64,000 nucleotides of DNA from contig DATLYW010000012.1 in assembly GCA_035574315.1 (NCBI GenBank), positions 145,741-209,740 of the forward strand, in the 5' to 3' direction. Below the pieces are notes generated by a model, which saw only the letters and a list, made by a program, of their open reading frames with translations, was not told the origin of the DNA and made no database searches. Shown here piece after piece: positions 7,016 through 19,419 of this stretch. Every line of letters begins with the position of its first letter. The first letter of the stretch is position 1. This DNA comes from Candidatus Zixiibacteriota bacterium (GTDB taxonomy: Bacteria; Desulfobacterota; Binatia; UBA9968). The translations under genes and the position numbers were made by a program.

Positions 7016-8494
7016 ATGGAGGTGCGATTCCGAGACAGCCGCCCCGAGAGCTTGCGGACCGAGCTCCTGGTGCTCCCGGTCGCGGAGAAGAAAACCGACC
7101 AGCCGGAGATCCGGGCCCTGGACAGAAGGCTCAAGGGTCACCTGCGCGAGCGGATCGAGAAGAGCCGGTTCTCAGGAGCGGACGGGAGCAGCCTTCTCTA
7201 TTCCACCGCGGGACTTCTGCCGGCCTCCCACCTGTTGCTGCTCGGCATCGGCCCCGAGCGCGAGATCGGCACCGACACATGGCGCGCGGCTGGAGCGCGA
7301 GCGAGCAAGGAAGCATCCGCGGTCGGCGCCTCGGAGGTCGCCTTTTTTTTCCCTCCCGCGACCGGCCTTGAGGAAGGCGCGGGCGCGGTCACCGAAGGCG
7401 CGCTGCTCGCCTCCTATCAGTTCAACAAGTACCGCTCCAACTCGAAGCCGGCCGCGCCTCTGAAGGTCCTGACCCTTCTCAGGCCTGGCTTGCGGCGCAC
7501 CGCCGGGCTGGAAAAAGCCGTCGCTTTCGCACGAGAGGCAGCCGCGGGCGTTTTCCTGGCGCGCGACCTGGTCAACGAGCCGCCTTCGGTGACCACGGCC
7601 CGTTTCCTCGCCGAACAGGCCCGCCGCCACTGCCGCGGCAACGGCCTTTCCGTGGAGATCTGGGGCAAACGGAAGATCGAGGCCGAGCGTCTCGCCGGCT
7701 TGTTGGCGGTCAACCGCGGCAGTCAGGAAGAGCCCAAGTTCATCATCGTTCGCTACCGGCCCGAGACACCGGCACGCAAGCGGGTCGCTCTGATCGGCAA
7801 GGGGATCACCTTCGACTCCGGCGGCCTTTCGCTCAAGCCGGCCAAGTCGATGGAAACCATGAAGCTCGACATGTCCGGAGGGGCAGCGGTGATTGCCGCA
7901 ATGAGCCGCCTTCCGGCGCTCCGGCCGCCGGTGGAGGTCACGGGCTATATTCCGGCGACCGACAACCTCCCCGGGGGCAACGCCCAGAAGCCCGGCGACG
8001 TCATCCGCTACCTCAACGGCAAGACCATCGAGGTTCTCAACACCGACGCGGAGGGGCGGTTGATTCTGGCCGACGCTCTGGCTTACGCCGCCCGGCAGAA
8101 GCCGGACTACATGATCAACCTAGCCACGCTGACCGGGGCTTGCATGGTCGCGCTCGGGTCGGAGGTTGCGGGTCTCTTCAGCAATCACCAGCCGCTGGCG
8201 GACCGGGTGATCCGCTGCGCTCGCGAAAGCGGCGAGAAGCTCTGGCAGCTTCCCCTGGTCAAGGAGTACCGCGAGGCCATCAAGAGCAGCGTCGCCGACA
8301 TGAAGAATGTCGGCGGCTCGCACGGCGGAGCGATCATCGCCGCCCTGATCCTGCAGGAATTCGTGGCGGACATTCCGTGGGCCCATCTCGACATCGCCGG
8401 GCCGGCCTTCGCCGAGAGAGACACCCCGCTTTGCCCCAAAGGGGGCACCGGCTTCGGAGTCCGCACCCTGCTCCGCTTTCTAACCACGATCTAA
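7016..8494 (+). CDS. pepA: Leucyl (cytosol) aminopeptidase
   Basis: 492 residues, usual for M17 aminopeptidases. The dimetal active site is recognisable: GKGITFDSGG, the catalytic Lys in GGLSLKP, and the signature NTDAEGRL. The N-terminal macro-like domain (about 1-170) is more variable. It removes N-terminal residues from peptides in the cytoplasm; some family members (E. coli PepA) also bind DNA. ATG 7016 lies three bases after folE, so translation is likely coupled. Confidence 0.95.
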   Translation: MEVRFRDSRPESLRTELLVLPVAEKKTDQPEIRALDRRLKGHLRERIEKSRFSGADGSSLLYSTAGLLPASHLLLLGIGPEREIGTDTWRAAGARASKEASAVGASEVAFFFPPATGLEEGAGAVTEGALLASYQFNKYRSNSKPAAPLKVLTLLRPGLRRTAGLEKAVAFAREAAAGVFLARDLVNEPPSVTTARFLAEQARRHCRGNGLSVEIWGKRKIEAERLAGLLAVNRGSQEEPKFIIVRYRPETPARKRVALIGKGITFDSGGLSLKPAKSMETMKLDMSGGAAVIAAMSRLPALRPPVEVTGYIPATDNLPGGNAQKPGDVIRYLNGKTIEVLNTDAEGRLILADALAYAARQKPDYMINLATLTGACMVALGSEVAGLFSNHQPLADRVIRCARESGEKLWQLPLVKEYREAIKSSVADMKNVGGSHGGAIIAALILQEFVADIPWAHLDIAGPAFAERDTPLCPKGGTGFGVRTLLRFLTTI

Positions 8495-8524
8495 CGGCGA
8501 GACCCGATTCCAGGAGGCTGCATC

Positions 8525-8851
8525 ATGGGAAAGATTACCGAGGTGGGAGATGTGAACTTCGACGCCGAGGTCCTGCGCTCCGATCTGCCGGTGCTGGTCG
8601 ATTTCTGGGCCCCGTGGTGCGGGCCCTGCAAAACCATCGCGCCCGTCATCGAGGAGCTCGCGAACGAGTATGAAGGGCGGCTCAAGGTCGCGAAACTGAA
8701 CGTCGACGACCACCCCGCCACCGCCTCCCGTTACGGCGTGCGCGGAATCCCCAACCTGATTGTTTTCAAGGGGGGAGCGGTCCGGGAACAGATCGTGGGC
8801 GCCGTTTCGAAATCCAGGCTCGTCAACGCGGTCGAAAAGGCACTGAGCTAG
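8525..8851 (+). CDS. trxA: Thioredoxin
   Basis: 108 residues with active site WCGPC (C32, C35) and cis-Pro loop RGIPNLIVF. General cytoplasmic protein-disulfide reductase and the expected electron donor for CcdA. Shine-Dalgarno AGGAGG lies 7 bases before ATG. Convergent with rodA, 16 bases apart; no obvious intrinsic terminator separates them. Confidence 0.96.
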   Translation: MGKITEVGDVNFDAEVLRSDLPVLVDFWAPWCGPCKTIAPVIEELANEYEGRLKVAKLNVDDHPATASRYGVRGIPNLIVFKGGAVREQIVGAVSKSRLVNAVEKALS

Positions 8852-8867
8852 CTGCGGCGGCCGGCGC

Positions 8868-9971
8868 CTAGAACGTGAAGCGGCGCATGCTCACGTTGAT
8901 CATCAGGCCTATCCCGAACATCATCGAAGCGAGCGCGGAGCCGCCGTAGCTGAAAAGGGGCAGCGGCACCCCCACCACGGGCATCATTCCGGTTACCATG
9001 GCGACGTTGATCACCACGTGCCAGAAGAAGATGGACAAGACGCCGAATGCGAGCAGAGCTCCGAAGCGATCCTTCGCCCGCCCGACCAACCTCAGGCTGT
9101 AAAGCATGAACAGAAAATAAAGGCCCACCAGAACGAAGCAGCCGACAAAGCCCCACTCTTCGGAAAAAACCGCGAAGATAAAATCGGTGTGCTGTGCCGG
9201 CAGGAAATCCAGCCGGTTCTGCGTTCCGTGAAGATAACCGGTTCCAAAAAGCCTGCCGGAGCCGACCGCAATCTTCGATTGAATCACGTGATATCCGGCC
9301 CCGAGCGGATCCCGGTCCGGATCGAGGAAGGTCAGGATGCGTTGCCGCTGGTATGGCTTGAGGAAGTGCCACGCGATCGGAAGAAAAGCGAGACCCGTGC
9401 CCACCAGGCAGAGAAACGACTTCAAGCGAAGCCCGCCCATGAGCATCATGCTCAGGAAAACCAGACTCAGGATGATCGCCGTGCCGAGGTCGGGCTGGAC
9501 GAGCGTCAACAGGACCAGAGGCGCCACCAGGACGAAAGAGGCCCAGAGGTCGCGCAGCCGATAACCCCGCGGGGGCTCGTCGCTCTGCAGGTACTTGGCC
9601 ATCAACAGGACGACCGCCAGCTTGGCCGGCTCCGACGGCTGCAGACGAAAAAAGCCGAGGTTGATCCAGCGTTGCGAGCCGCCGCCGCTGTGTCCGATGA
9701 AGAGCACGAGGAAGAGGAGGACCACCATCGCCCCGTAGAACGGATAGGCCACCCGATCGAGGTAGCGATAGTCCACGGCGAGCGCGGCGGTCATGACCAC
9801 CAGGCCGACCCCGAGCCACGCGAGCTGGCGGGTGGGCAGCCCGCCGGCGTGATTCTCGACGATGTTGTAGTTGGCGCTGTAGATCGTGCCGACCCCCATG
9901 AGCACCAGAGCCAGCGTGAAACCCAGGAGGGTCCAGTCGAAGTGCGATATCAGCCGCCGGTCAATTTGCAC
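8868..9971 (-). CDS. rodA: RodA, SEDS-family peptidoglycan polymerase
   Basis: 367 residues with about ten membrane segments. The SEDS hallmark region GSGRLFGTGYLHGTQNRLDF and the loop LPAQHTDFIFAV are present. It polymerises lipid II into glycan strands for cell elongation in partnership with PBP2. The start is GTG 9971, overlapping the mrdA stop by 11 bases, with GGGGAG six bases upstream; longer upstream frames lack family similarity. Last gene of the mre operon. Confidence 0.95.
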   Translation of the reverse strand: MQIDRRLISHFDWTLLGFTLALVLMGVGTIYSANYNIVENHAGGLPTRQLAWLGVGLVVMTAALAVDYRYLDRVAYPFYGAMVVLLFLVLFIGHSGGGSQRWINLGFFRLQPSEPAKLAVVLLMAKYLQSDEPPRGYRLRDLWASFVLVAPLVLLTLVQPDLGTAIILSLVFLSMMLMGGLRLKSFLCLVGTGLAFLPIAWHFLKPYQRQRILTFLDPDRDPLGAGYHVIQSKIAVGSGRLFGTGYLHGTQNRLDFLPAQHTDFIFAVFSEEWGFVGCFVLVGLYFLFMLYSLRLVGRAKDRFGALLAFGVLSIFFWHVVINVAMVTGMMPVVGVPLPLFSYGGSALASMMFGIGLMINVSMRRFTF

Positions 9972-11841
9972 GTTGCTCCCCGTCGGCACGGACCTGCTGT
10001 TGCCCCTGCAGCCGCCCCTGGATTTCCACATACTTTTCCGCGACCTTGCGCGCCAGCGGCGCCGCAGCCTCGCCGCCGTGGCCGCCGTGCTCGACGAGGA
10101 CCGCAATCGCGATCTGCGGATCGTCGGCGGGCGCGTAGGCGATGAACCAGGCGTGATCGCGGTTGAAATAGGCGAGCTGCTCGCTCTTGAGATAGGCCCC
10201 TTTCATCTCCACCACCTGAGCCGTGCCGGTCTTGCCGGCGAGCGCGACGACGTTCGAGCGCGCCGCGCCGCCGGTGCCGCCGGGACCCTGCACGACGTCG
10301 CGCAAGGCGTTTCGCACCCGCTGGAGCGTTCCCGGCTTCAGCGCGATGGCGCGGATCTTTTCCGGTCCGTACTCGCGAACCGTCGCGCCATCAATCGATT
10401 CCACCCGGCGGACGATGTAAGGCCGGTAAAGGGTTCCGCCGTTCGCCACCGCGGCCATCATGTTCGCCAGCTGCAACGGGGTGACGGTCAGGTAGCCCTG
10501 CCCGATGGCGATCGAGGGGGTCTCTCCGGGGTACCAGGGCTGGCGGTAGCGCTTGCGCTTCCACTCGCTGTCCGGGACCAGGCCGGTCTTTTCGTCGTCC
10601 AGCTCGATGCCGGTCTTTTCCCCGAGCCCGAAGGCGCGCGCGTGTTTGGCGATGCGGTCGATGCCGAGCTTCTGTCCGGTCTGGTAAAAGTACACGTCGC
10701 AGGACTGGACGATCGCCTTGTGCAGATCCACCGATCCGTGCCCTCCTTTCTTCCAGTCGCGGAAGGCCCGGTTCCCCACGGAGTAAAAGCCGGGGTCGAA
10801 GATCGTCGCCTCCGGCTGGATCGCGCCTTCCTCCAGAGCCGCGATCGCCATGATGACCTTGAAGGTCGAGCCGGGGGGATACTGTCCCTGGATCGCCCGG
10901 TTGTTCAGCGGCCGCAACCGGTCCTTGACGAGCTCCCGCCACTCGTCGGCTTTCACCCCGCGGGCGAAAATATTTGGATCGAAAGCGGGGCTGCTGACCA
11001 TCGCCAGCACGGCGCCGCTGTGGACGTCGAGCACGACGATCGTTCCTTCTTTTCCCGAGAGCGCCTCGTAAGCCGTCTCCTGCATCTCGCGGTCGAGCGT
11101 GAGATGGACCGTGTATCCCGGAACGTCGGCCACCTCGTGGAGCACGCGCACGCGCCGCCCCAGCGCGTCGACCTCCACCTGCTGCCCGCCGCTCTGCCCC
11201 CGCAACACCTCCTCCCAGGTTTTCTCGAGCCCGTACTGGCCGATCTCGTCGCCCAGGGCGTATCCCCGGTCCTTGAGCGCCTTGAGCTGCCTCGGACCGA
11301 TTTCGCCGAGATAACCGAGGACGTGGGCGGCGACGGGGCCGTTCGCGTAACTGCGGCGCGGCCGCACCCGCAGCGTCACCCCCGGCAGCTCCAGCTGGTG
11401 CGTTTCCACGGCGACCACCGTGGGCCAGTCGACGTCACGGCCGAGGACAATGTCGTCGAACGCGGCCCGGCCCTTGTTCTCCTCGAAGACCGCCAGCAGC
11501 TCCCGCTCGTCCCGCTTGAGATAGCCCGCCAGCGTCCGCAGCGTCGCCTCCGGGCTGTGCGTATCCTCGGGAACGAAGATCAAATCGAAGGAGGGCCGGC
11601 TGTCCACGAGCAGCTGTCCGCGCCGGTCGAAGACCATGCCGCGAGTGCCCGGAATCCGCTTGATCCGGATCCGGTTGTTCTCGGAGAGAAAGGTGTAGCG
11701 TTCGCCGTCGACGATCTGCAGAAACCCCAACCGAAACGTCAGCAGCAGGAAGATCGCCGCAACGACCCGGTAGAGAAGACGGACCCGGCGGCGCAGCTCC
11801 GGCGCCCCGTCCTGCTTGGAAAGACCGGTCAGAACCGTCAT
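9961..11841 (-). CDS. mrdA: Penicillin-binding protein 2 (elongation transpeptidase)
   Basis: 626 residues. One N-terminal membrane anchor (about 22-44), dimerisation domain with RGMVFDRRGQ (68-77), then the transpeptidase domain. Catalytic S325-x-x-K328 is in PPGSTFK; second motif S380-C-D; third motif KTGTAQV. It cross-links peptidoglycan made by RodA on the side wall. ATG 11841 follows the mreD stop by six bases; a TTG one codon earlier is also possible. Operon order mreB-C-D-mrdA-rodA is the classic one. Confidence 0.95.
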   Translation of the reverse strand: MTVLTGLSKQDGAPELRRRVRLLYRVVAAIFLLLTFRLGFLQIVDGERYTFLSENNRIRIKRIPGTRGMVFDRRGQLLVDSRPSFDLIFVPEDTHSPEATLRTLAGYLKRDERELLAVFEENKGRAAFDDIVLGRDVDWPTVVAVETHQLELPGVTLRVRPRRSYANGPVAAHVLGYLGEIGPRQLKALKDRGYALGDEIGQYGLEKTWEEVLRGQSGGQQVEVDALGRRVRVLHEVADVPGYTVHLTLDREMQETAYEALSGKEGTIVVLDVHSGAVLAMVSSPAFDPNIFARGVKADEWRELVKDRLRPLNNRAIQGQYPPGSTFKVIMAIAALEEGAIQPEATIFDPGFYSVGNRAFRDWKKGGHGSVDLHKAIVQSCDVYFYQTGQKLGIDRIAKHARAFGLGEKTGIELDDEKTGLVPDSEWKRKRYRQPWYPGETPSIAIGQGYLTVTPLQLANMMAAVANGGTLYRPYIVRRVESIDGATVREYGPEKIRAIALKPGTLQRVRNALRDVVQGPGGTGGAARSNVVALAGKTGTAQVVEMKGAYLKSEQLAYFNRDHAWFIAYAPADDPQIAIAVLVEHGGHGGEAAAPLARKVAEKYVEIQGRLQGQQQVRADGEQRAN

Positions 11842-11847
11842 CAAACT

Positions 11848-12354
11848 TCAGCCCGCGGCGATCTTCAGCCCCTCGAAATAGACCTGACCGCGCCGCAACA
11901 GCGCGAAAACCGCTGGCGCCAGAACCGCGGCGAGCAACGCTTCCAGCACCAGGTAACGCAGGGCGCCGAGCCACAGGCCCTCGGCGTCGAGGAAAAGCAC
12001 CCAGGCGAGCATGAGGCCGGCACCCTTGACCAGCGAGGCGAGCAGAACCACCACGGCGCTCACGGTCGCGCTGTGAAGCCAGATCGAGCGCGAGGTCATG
12101 TACACCGCCAGAAAGACCAGCGACATCGCGAACGCGTTGAGTCCCAGAATCGGGCTCGATACCACGTCCACCGAATACCCGAGAATGAAGGAGCCGAGCG
12201 CGGCGCCGACCGTCGGGTGGTGAAGCCCCCAGTAAACGCACAGCACGAGAACGAGGTCCGGGACCACGGGCCCGAGCGGCAGCAGATGAAGAAAGGTGGT
12301 CTGCAGCAGGAGCAGAACCAGGCCGACGGTGAAGAACAGCAAAGAGAGCTTCAT
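11848..12354 (-). CDS. mreD: Rod shape-determining protein MreD
   Basis: 168 residues with five or six hydrophobic segments, typical MreD size. Starts MKLSLLFF; no longer start is needed. An inner-membrane member of the elongasome that connects MreC to PBP2/RodA. Located between mreC and mrdA with tight spacing (23 and 6 bases). The sequence is poorly conserved in the family, so the call leans on topology and position. Confidence 0.9.
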   Translation of the reverse strand: MKLSLLFFTVGLVLLLLQTTFLHLLPLGPVVPDLVLVLCVYWGLHHPTVGAALGSFILGYSVDVVSSPILGLNAFAMSLVFLAVYMTSRSIWLHSATVSAVVVLLASLVKGAGLMLAWVLFLDAEGLWLGALRYLVLEALLAAVLAPAVFALLRRGQVYFEGLKIAAG

Positions 12355-12377
12355 CGAACGAGCTCCGACGGCAAGCT

Positions 12378-13211
12378 CTAGCCGGCCAGCTCGCGCAGCT
12401 CCGAGCCGACCACGATCACCTCTTCGGTTCGCTCGGGACGCACCGCCGGGGCGACCTCGATCGATTGAAACAATCCGAGACTCTGCTTGCGCACCTTGGT
12501 CACCACGCCCACCATGAGTCCCTTGGGGAAGATGCCGTCCAGCCCCGAGGTGACGAGCCGGTCCCCTTCCTGCACGTCCTCGCTGCGCTTGACGTATTTC
12601 ATGATCGTCCCGTTCTCGAGCGATCCCGCCACGATGCCCCGCGCCCGGCTGCGCTGCACGAAAACGTCCACCCCGCTGTTGGCGTCGGTCAGCAGCAGAA
12701 CCTTGGCGGTGCGGCGCGACACGTCCACGACGCGGCCGACCACGCCGAGCGGCGTAACCACCGCCATTCCCTTGCGCACCCCGTCGGCGCTGCCGCGGTT
12801 GATCAGGCAGCTCTGAAACCAGCTGCTCGCGCTGTTGGCGATGATCGAGGCGACGACGCCGCTGGCGGGCAGGCTCGCCTTGAACTCGAGCAGCTGCCGC
12901 AGGCGCTGATTCGTCGCCTCGGCTTCGAGGAGACGGTTTCTCTCGATCTCGAGCTGGGCGATGCGCTTCTTCAGCCGCTCGTTCTCGGCGCGCAGGCCCG
13001 CCGTGGTCCAATAGGCCTCATGGAGTCCCTTGACCCAGCCGCTCGCGGCTTGAGCGGCGACCTGCAGCGGCCGCATCAACCACAGCAGCAACGGGCCGAC
13101 CGGATCGCTCTTCAGCTGCCCGCGAGAAGCCGCCGTCAGGATGTAGAGGGACAGGAGCAGACAGGCACATGACGCGACGGGAATCTGGTACTTGCGCAGT
13201 AACGCGAGCAT
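12378..13211 (-). CDS. mreC: Rod shape-determining protein MreC
   Basis: 277 residues: N-terminal membrane anchor (about 10-28), coiled coil around 70-110 (LRAENERLKKRIAQLEIERN), then the periplasmic beta-domain with INRGSADGVRKGM and the GLDGIFPKGL motif. It organises the elongation complex in the periplasm and activates PBP2. Lies 38 bases after mreB. Confidence 0.95.
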   Translation of the reverse strand: MLALLRKYQIPVASCACLLLSLYILTAASRGQLKSDPVGPLLLWLMRPLQVAAQAASGWVKGLHEAYWTTAGLRAENERLKKRIAQLEIERNRLLEAEATNQRLRQLLEFKASLPASGVVASIIANSASSWFQSCLINRGSADGVRKGMAVVTPLGVVGRVVDVSRRTAKVLLLTDANSGVDVFVQRSRARGIVAGSLENGTIMKYVKRSEDVQEGDRLVTSGLDGIFPKGLMVGVVTKVRKQSLGLFQSIEVAPAVRPERTEEVIVVGSELRELAG

Positions 13212-13249
13212 GAAACGCTCGATCGCCTCGAGGGGACGCTCCCGAAGCT

Positions 13250-16392
<3,143 letters not shown>

Positions 16393-16420
16393 TCCGGCGC
16401 CCACAAACGCAGAGATCATC

Positions 16421-17056
16421 GTGCAGATCGTGCTGTTGCGCCACGCCGCCACGGACTGGAATCTCGAGGGGCGCTGCCAGGGCAGCTCCGACCTCGAGCT
16501 CAACGCCACCGGCATCGGCCAGGCCCGGGCGGTCGCGGAGCTTCTGGCCGGGGAAAGAATCCATGCCGTCTACTCCAGCCGCCTCAAGCGGGCGCGCCAG
16601 ACCGCCGAGCTCGTCAGCCGGCCTCACGGTCTTGGGGTCGCCGTTGAAGAGGATCTCCACGAGCTCGACCACGGGCAGCTTGAAGGGCTCACCTTCGACG
16701 ACGTCAAGATCCGCTACTCGGAGTTCCTCGAGCGCTGGCGAACCGAACCGGCGGAAATCCGCGTCCCGGGCGGCGAAAAGCTGGTCGAGGTGGCGGAGCG
16801 CGCGTGGAACGGCTTGAACCGCATCGTTCTGCGCCACCGCGACGAGGAGACCCTGGTCGTGGTGAGCCATCATTTCCCCATTCTCGGCATCGTCTGCCGC
16901 ATCACCGGCACCGATCTCAACCGCTACCGGACCTTTCGCCTCGAGCCCTGCAGCCTCACCCGCCTGAACCTCTCGCCGGCCCGTCGGTGGTCGATCACCG
17001 AGATGAACGGCGTCCCGTGTGCGCCGGGGACTCCGGCGCAGCCCCTGGAGGGCTAG
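16421..17056 (+). CDS. Histidine phosphatase (phosphoglycerate-mutase-like)
   Basis: 211 residues. The catalytic phosphohistidine motif is LLRHAATDWN, an RHA variant of RHG (H8), with the second Arg in YSSRLKRARQTAEL, a Glu in ELDHGQLEG and the second His in VVSHHFPI. Such enzymes dephosphorylate small metabolites; alpha-ribazole phosphatase (CobC) and 2-carboxy-D-arabinitol phosphatase are relatives, but nothing nearby fixes the substrate. Start is GTG. The stop abuts the permease stop on the other strand without a gap. Confidence 0.85.
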   Translation: MQIVLLRHAATDWNLEGRCQGSSDLELNATGIGQARAVAELLAGERIHAVYSSRLKRARQTAELVSRPHGLGVAVEEDLHELDHGQLEGLTFDDVKIRYSEFLERWRTEPAEIRVPGGEKLVEVAERAWNGLNRIVLRHRDEETLVVVSHHFPILGIVCRITGTDLNRYRTFRLEPCSLTRLNLSPARRWSITEMNGVPCAPGTPAQPLEG

Positions 17057-18592
17057 TCAGTCCTCGCCGCGCAGCAGCTCGACCGCGAAGAACAACGCGG
17101 CCAGCATGGCGTAGCCGCCGGCGAACTCCGGTGCCGCCAGCAGCCCGAACCGGTTCACCACGCCCCCGGGCGTCAACTCGTAGGCATGGATGATGCCCAG
17201 CGCCGAGAACGCGGCCGCCGCCAGAGACCACGCGCCGGCCGTCTTGAAGCGCCGCTCGATCAACGCCACGCCGATGGCGGCGACGATCATCGACGTGAAG
17301 ATGAACCCCTGCTGCAGAGAGACCATACCGTGCATCGCCGGGCTCTGGCCGAAGGGCGCGAGCCCGACCGTGTAAAGCGATTTTCCCGCCGCTCTCAGCC
17401 CGGTCTCCACCATGAGAAGCCCCCAGGCGGCGAGCGCCGGCACGATTCCGAGAGCCACCGCGGGCGCGTGCTCGCGCGGTATCTCCTGAAAGGACTGGGC
17501 CACGATGATGATGCCGATGTAGAGCAGGATGCCGATTCCCGCCTCCAGCGGAATCAAGGCCAGCGCCGCCTGAATGGTTCCGGTAAGGCAGAGGGACGCG
17601 ATGAACAAGCCGTTGAGACTGGAGTAGCCGGAGCGGGCTCCGAGCTTCTTCCAGCCCGGGTGGCCGATGTAGATCGTGGTCGAGAAGACGCTCCCGAACA
17701 GCGCCGCCGCCACCGAGCCGATCCCGTTGACGAGGAGCGAGGGAAACGTGGAGTAGGAGTCGCCGGCGGCCTCGGCGCTTTCTATGTTCTGCAGAGAGCC
17801 GACGACGTTGAAAATTCCCATCGGCAGGATGACCGAGAGATAGTTGAGGAATCCCGGATCGCGCAGCGCTTCCCACAAAGGCCCGCCGGTGAACTCGGGA
17901 AGCGACAGCCCGAAGCGGAGCGGCGCCGTGGCGCTGCGCGCGGTGCCCAGGAGCCAGCCGAGCCCGGTGCCCACCGCCACCGCCGCCATGCCCCCGGGAA
18001 GGCCGAGCGGCAGCCTCTGGCGCGAGAAGTAGGCCACGAAGATCAGCGCCATGGGAAGCAACGCGACCAGCGGTTGCGCGAAAATCCTGAACGTGAAATC
18101 CATCGAGATGAACGTGATGGCGATCCCGGCCAGCGCCGAGAGCAGGGCGGCGCGCGGCGTCACGCGGCGCACGCTCTCGGCGACGAACGCACCGGCGATC
18201 TCGATGACGCCGTTGAAGAAGCAGGCCACCAGCCCCACCCGCCAGGCCTTCACCGGGTCCCCCGTCTCCTGATAGACGGGGAGCATGATGAAGAAGACGA
18301 ATGCAAAGAGGCTCACCGTGTTGATGCCGTAGGGCAGCGCCGTGACGTCTTCCCGGCCCGTACGGCGGGCGAGCTGACGGGCCTGCCACGCATAGAACAG
18401 ATTTCCGACCAGGATGGAAACCGCCGCGCCCGGAAGGATCCGGCCGAAGATGTAGCCGTCGGGCAAGTGGATCAGCTCCCGGCAGAACGTCACGATCAGG
18501 ACCAGCTGGATCAGATTGTCGATCATCAAGCCGAAAAACCCGTCCAGGTCCTTGCGCACGAACCACGGCGGGTTGAACGTCGACTGCGCCAT
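17057..18592 (-). CDS. NCS2/AzgA-like purine or pyrimidine permease
   Basis: 511 residues with about 12-13 membrane segments. Family landmarks include the DALPYG-like motif (EDVTALPYGINTV, about 75-87) and the N-terminal WFVRKDLDGFFGLMIDNL. The segment GSLQNIESAEAAGDSYST resembles the NCS2 substrate-site signature. It is likely a proton-coupled importer of xanthine, hypoxanthine, uracil or similar. ATG 18592 is preferred to an upstream start. It stands alone; no purine catabolism gene is nearby, so the substrate is unknown. Confidence 0.82.
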   Translation of the reverse strand: MAQSTFNPPWFVRKDLDGFFGLMIDNLIQLVLIVTFCRELIHLPDGYIFGRILPGAAVSILVGNLFYAWQARQLARRTGREDVTALPYGINTVSLFAFVFFIMLPVYQETGDPVKAWRVGLVACFFNGVIEIAGAFVAESVRRVTPRAALLSALAGIAITFISMDFTFRIFAQPLVALLPMALIFVAYFSRQRLPLGLPGGMAAVAVGTGLGWLLGTARSATAPLRFGLSLPEFTGGPLWEALRDPGFLNYLSVILPMGIFNVVGSLQNIESAEAAGDSYSTFPSLLVNGIGSVAAALFGSVFSTTIYIGHPGWKKLGARSGYSSLNGLFIASLCLTGTIQAALALIPLEAGIGILLYIGIIIVAQSFQEIPREHAPAVALGIVPALAAWGLLMVETGLRAAGKSLYTVGLAPFGQSPAMHGMVSLQQGFIFTSMIVAAIGVALIERRFKTAGAWSLAAAAFSALGIIHAYELTPGGVVNRFGLLAAPEFAGGYAMLAALFFAVELLRGED

Positions 18593-18625
18593 AGTGCCGC
18601 CCTTTGCGTCGAACAGAATGTCGCT

Positions 18626-18655
18626 TATGTAACGGCTCCCGCTCCTGGCTGTCAA
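18626..18655 (-). promoter_or_regulatory. Permease promoter
   Basis: Minus strand TTGACA (18650-18655), 18-bp spacer, TACATA (18626-18631). Another TTGACAGCC-type -35. Confidence 0.5.
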
Positions 18656-18708
18656 ATGCACGACAGCGAGGGTTGCAAGCGCCGGACGCGGACGCTAAGA
18701 GTGGACCG

Positions 18709-19401
18709 ATGGCGACGTTGTATTACCGGGATCTCGGGCGGGTGGAGTATCTGGAAGCCCAGGCGCTCCAGGAAAGGCTCGCCGATCTGAGGCGCCGGAA
18801 TCTCTGTCCCGACACGCTGCTGTTCGTCGAGCATTTCCATGTCTACACGCTCGGCCGCGGCGGCAGGCGGGAAAACGTGCTCACGCCGGGCGCGATACCG
18901 GTCCACCGCGCCAGCCGGGGGGGCGATGTTACCTATCACGGGCCCGGGCAACTGGTCGTCTACCCGGTGATCGACCTGCGCTCCCGGCTCCGCAAGGAGG
19001 TGCATCGCTATCTCAAGAATCTCGAGCTGGCGGCGATCGATCTCCTCGCGGAGTACGGCATCGAGGCCAGCCGCCGCCCTCCCTATACGGGCGTCTGGAT
19101 CGGCGACCGCAAGATCGCGGCGATCGGGGTCGCCGTCCGCCGCGGGGTGACCCTTCACGGCCTCGCCCTCAACGTCGATCCCGACCTCGCGTACTTCGGC
19201 GCGATCGTCCCGTGCGGGCTTCGGTGGGCCGGGGTCACCTCGATGGCGCGGGAGCTCGGAACGGCGCCGCGAGGCGAAGAGGTCAAGAGCCGATTTCTAG
19301 GCTGCTTCGCGCGCCGCTTCGGCTACGGCGAGACCCGCGCAGCCCCGGACGATCGCTTTATCGCGGAACCGTCGCCGAACGCCGCCGCGCGCAGCGCGTG
19401 A
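18709..19401 (+). CDS. lipB: Octanoyltransferase
   Basis: 230 residues. Moves octanoyl groups from acyl carrier protein to lipoyl domains, the first step of lipoate synthesis. RGGDVTYHGPGQLVVYP (70-86) is the family signature; catalytic Lys135 is in DRKIAAIG and catalytic Cys169 in IVPCGL. ATG 18709 (MATLYYRDLG) gives the usual length. It lies 18 bases before lipA, which completes the pathway. Confidence 0.96.
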   Translation: MATLYYRDLGRVEYLEAQALQERLADLRRRNLCPDTLLFVEHFHVYTLGRGGRRENVLTPGAIPVHRASRGGDVTYHGPGQLVVYPVIDLRSRLRKEVHRYLKNLELAAIDLLAEYGIEASRRPPYTGVWIGDRKIAAIGVAVRRGVTLHGLALNVDPDLAYFGAIVPCGLRWAGVTSMARELGTAPRGEEVKSRFLGCFARRFGYGETRAAPDDRFIAEPSPNAAARSA

Positions 19402-19419
19402 ACGAGGGAAGCAAACGCC

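Noticed and set aside
9886..12381. 831-codon plus-strand frame over rodA/mrdA/mreD
   Set aside because: Opposite to three unmistakable elongasome genes; long antisense frames are expected in high-GC DNA.
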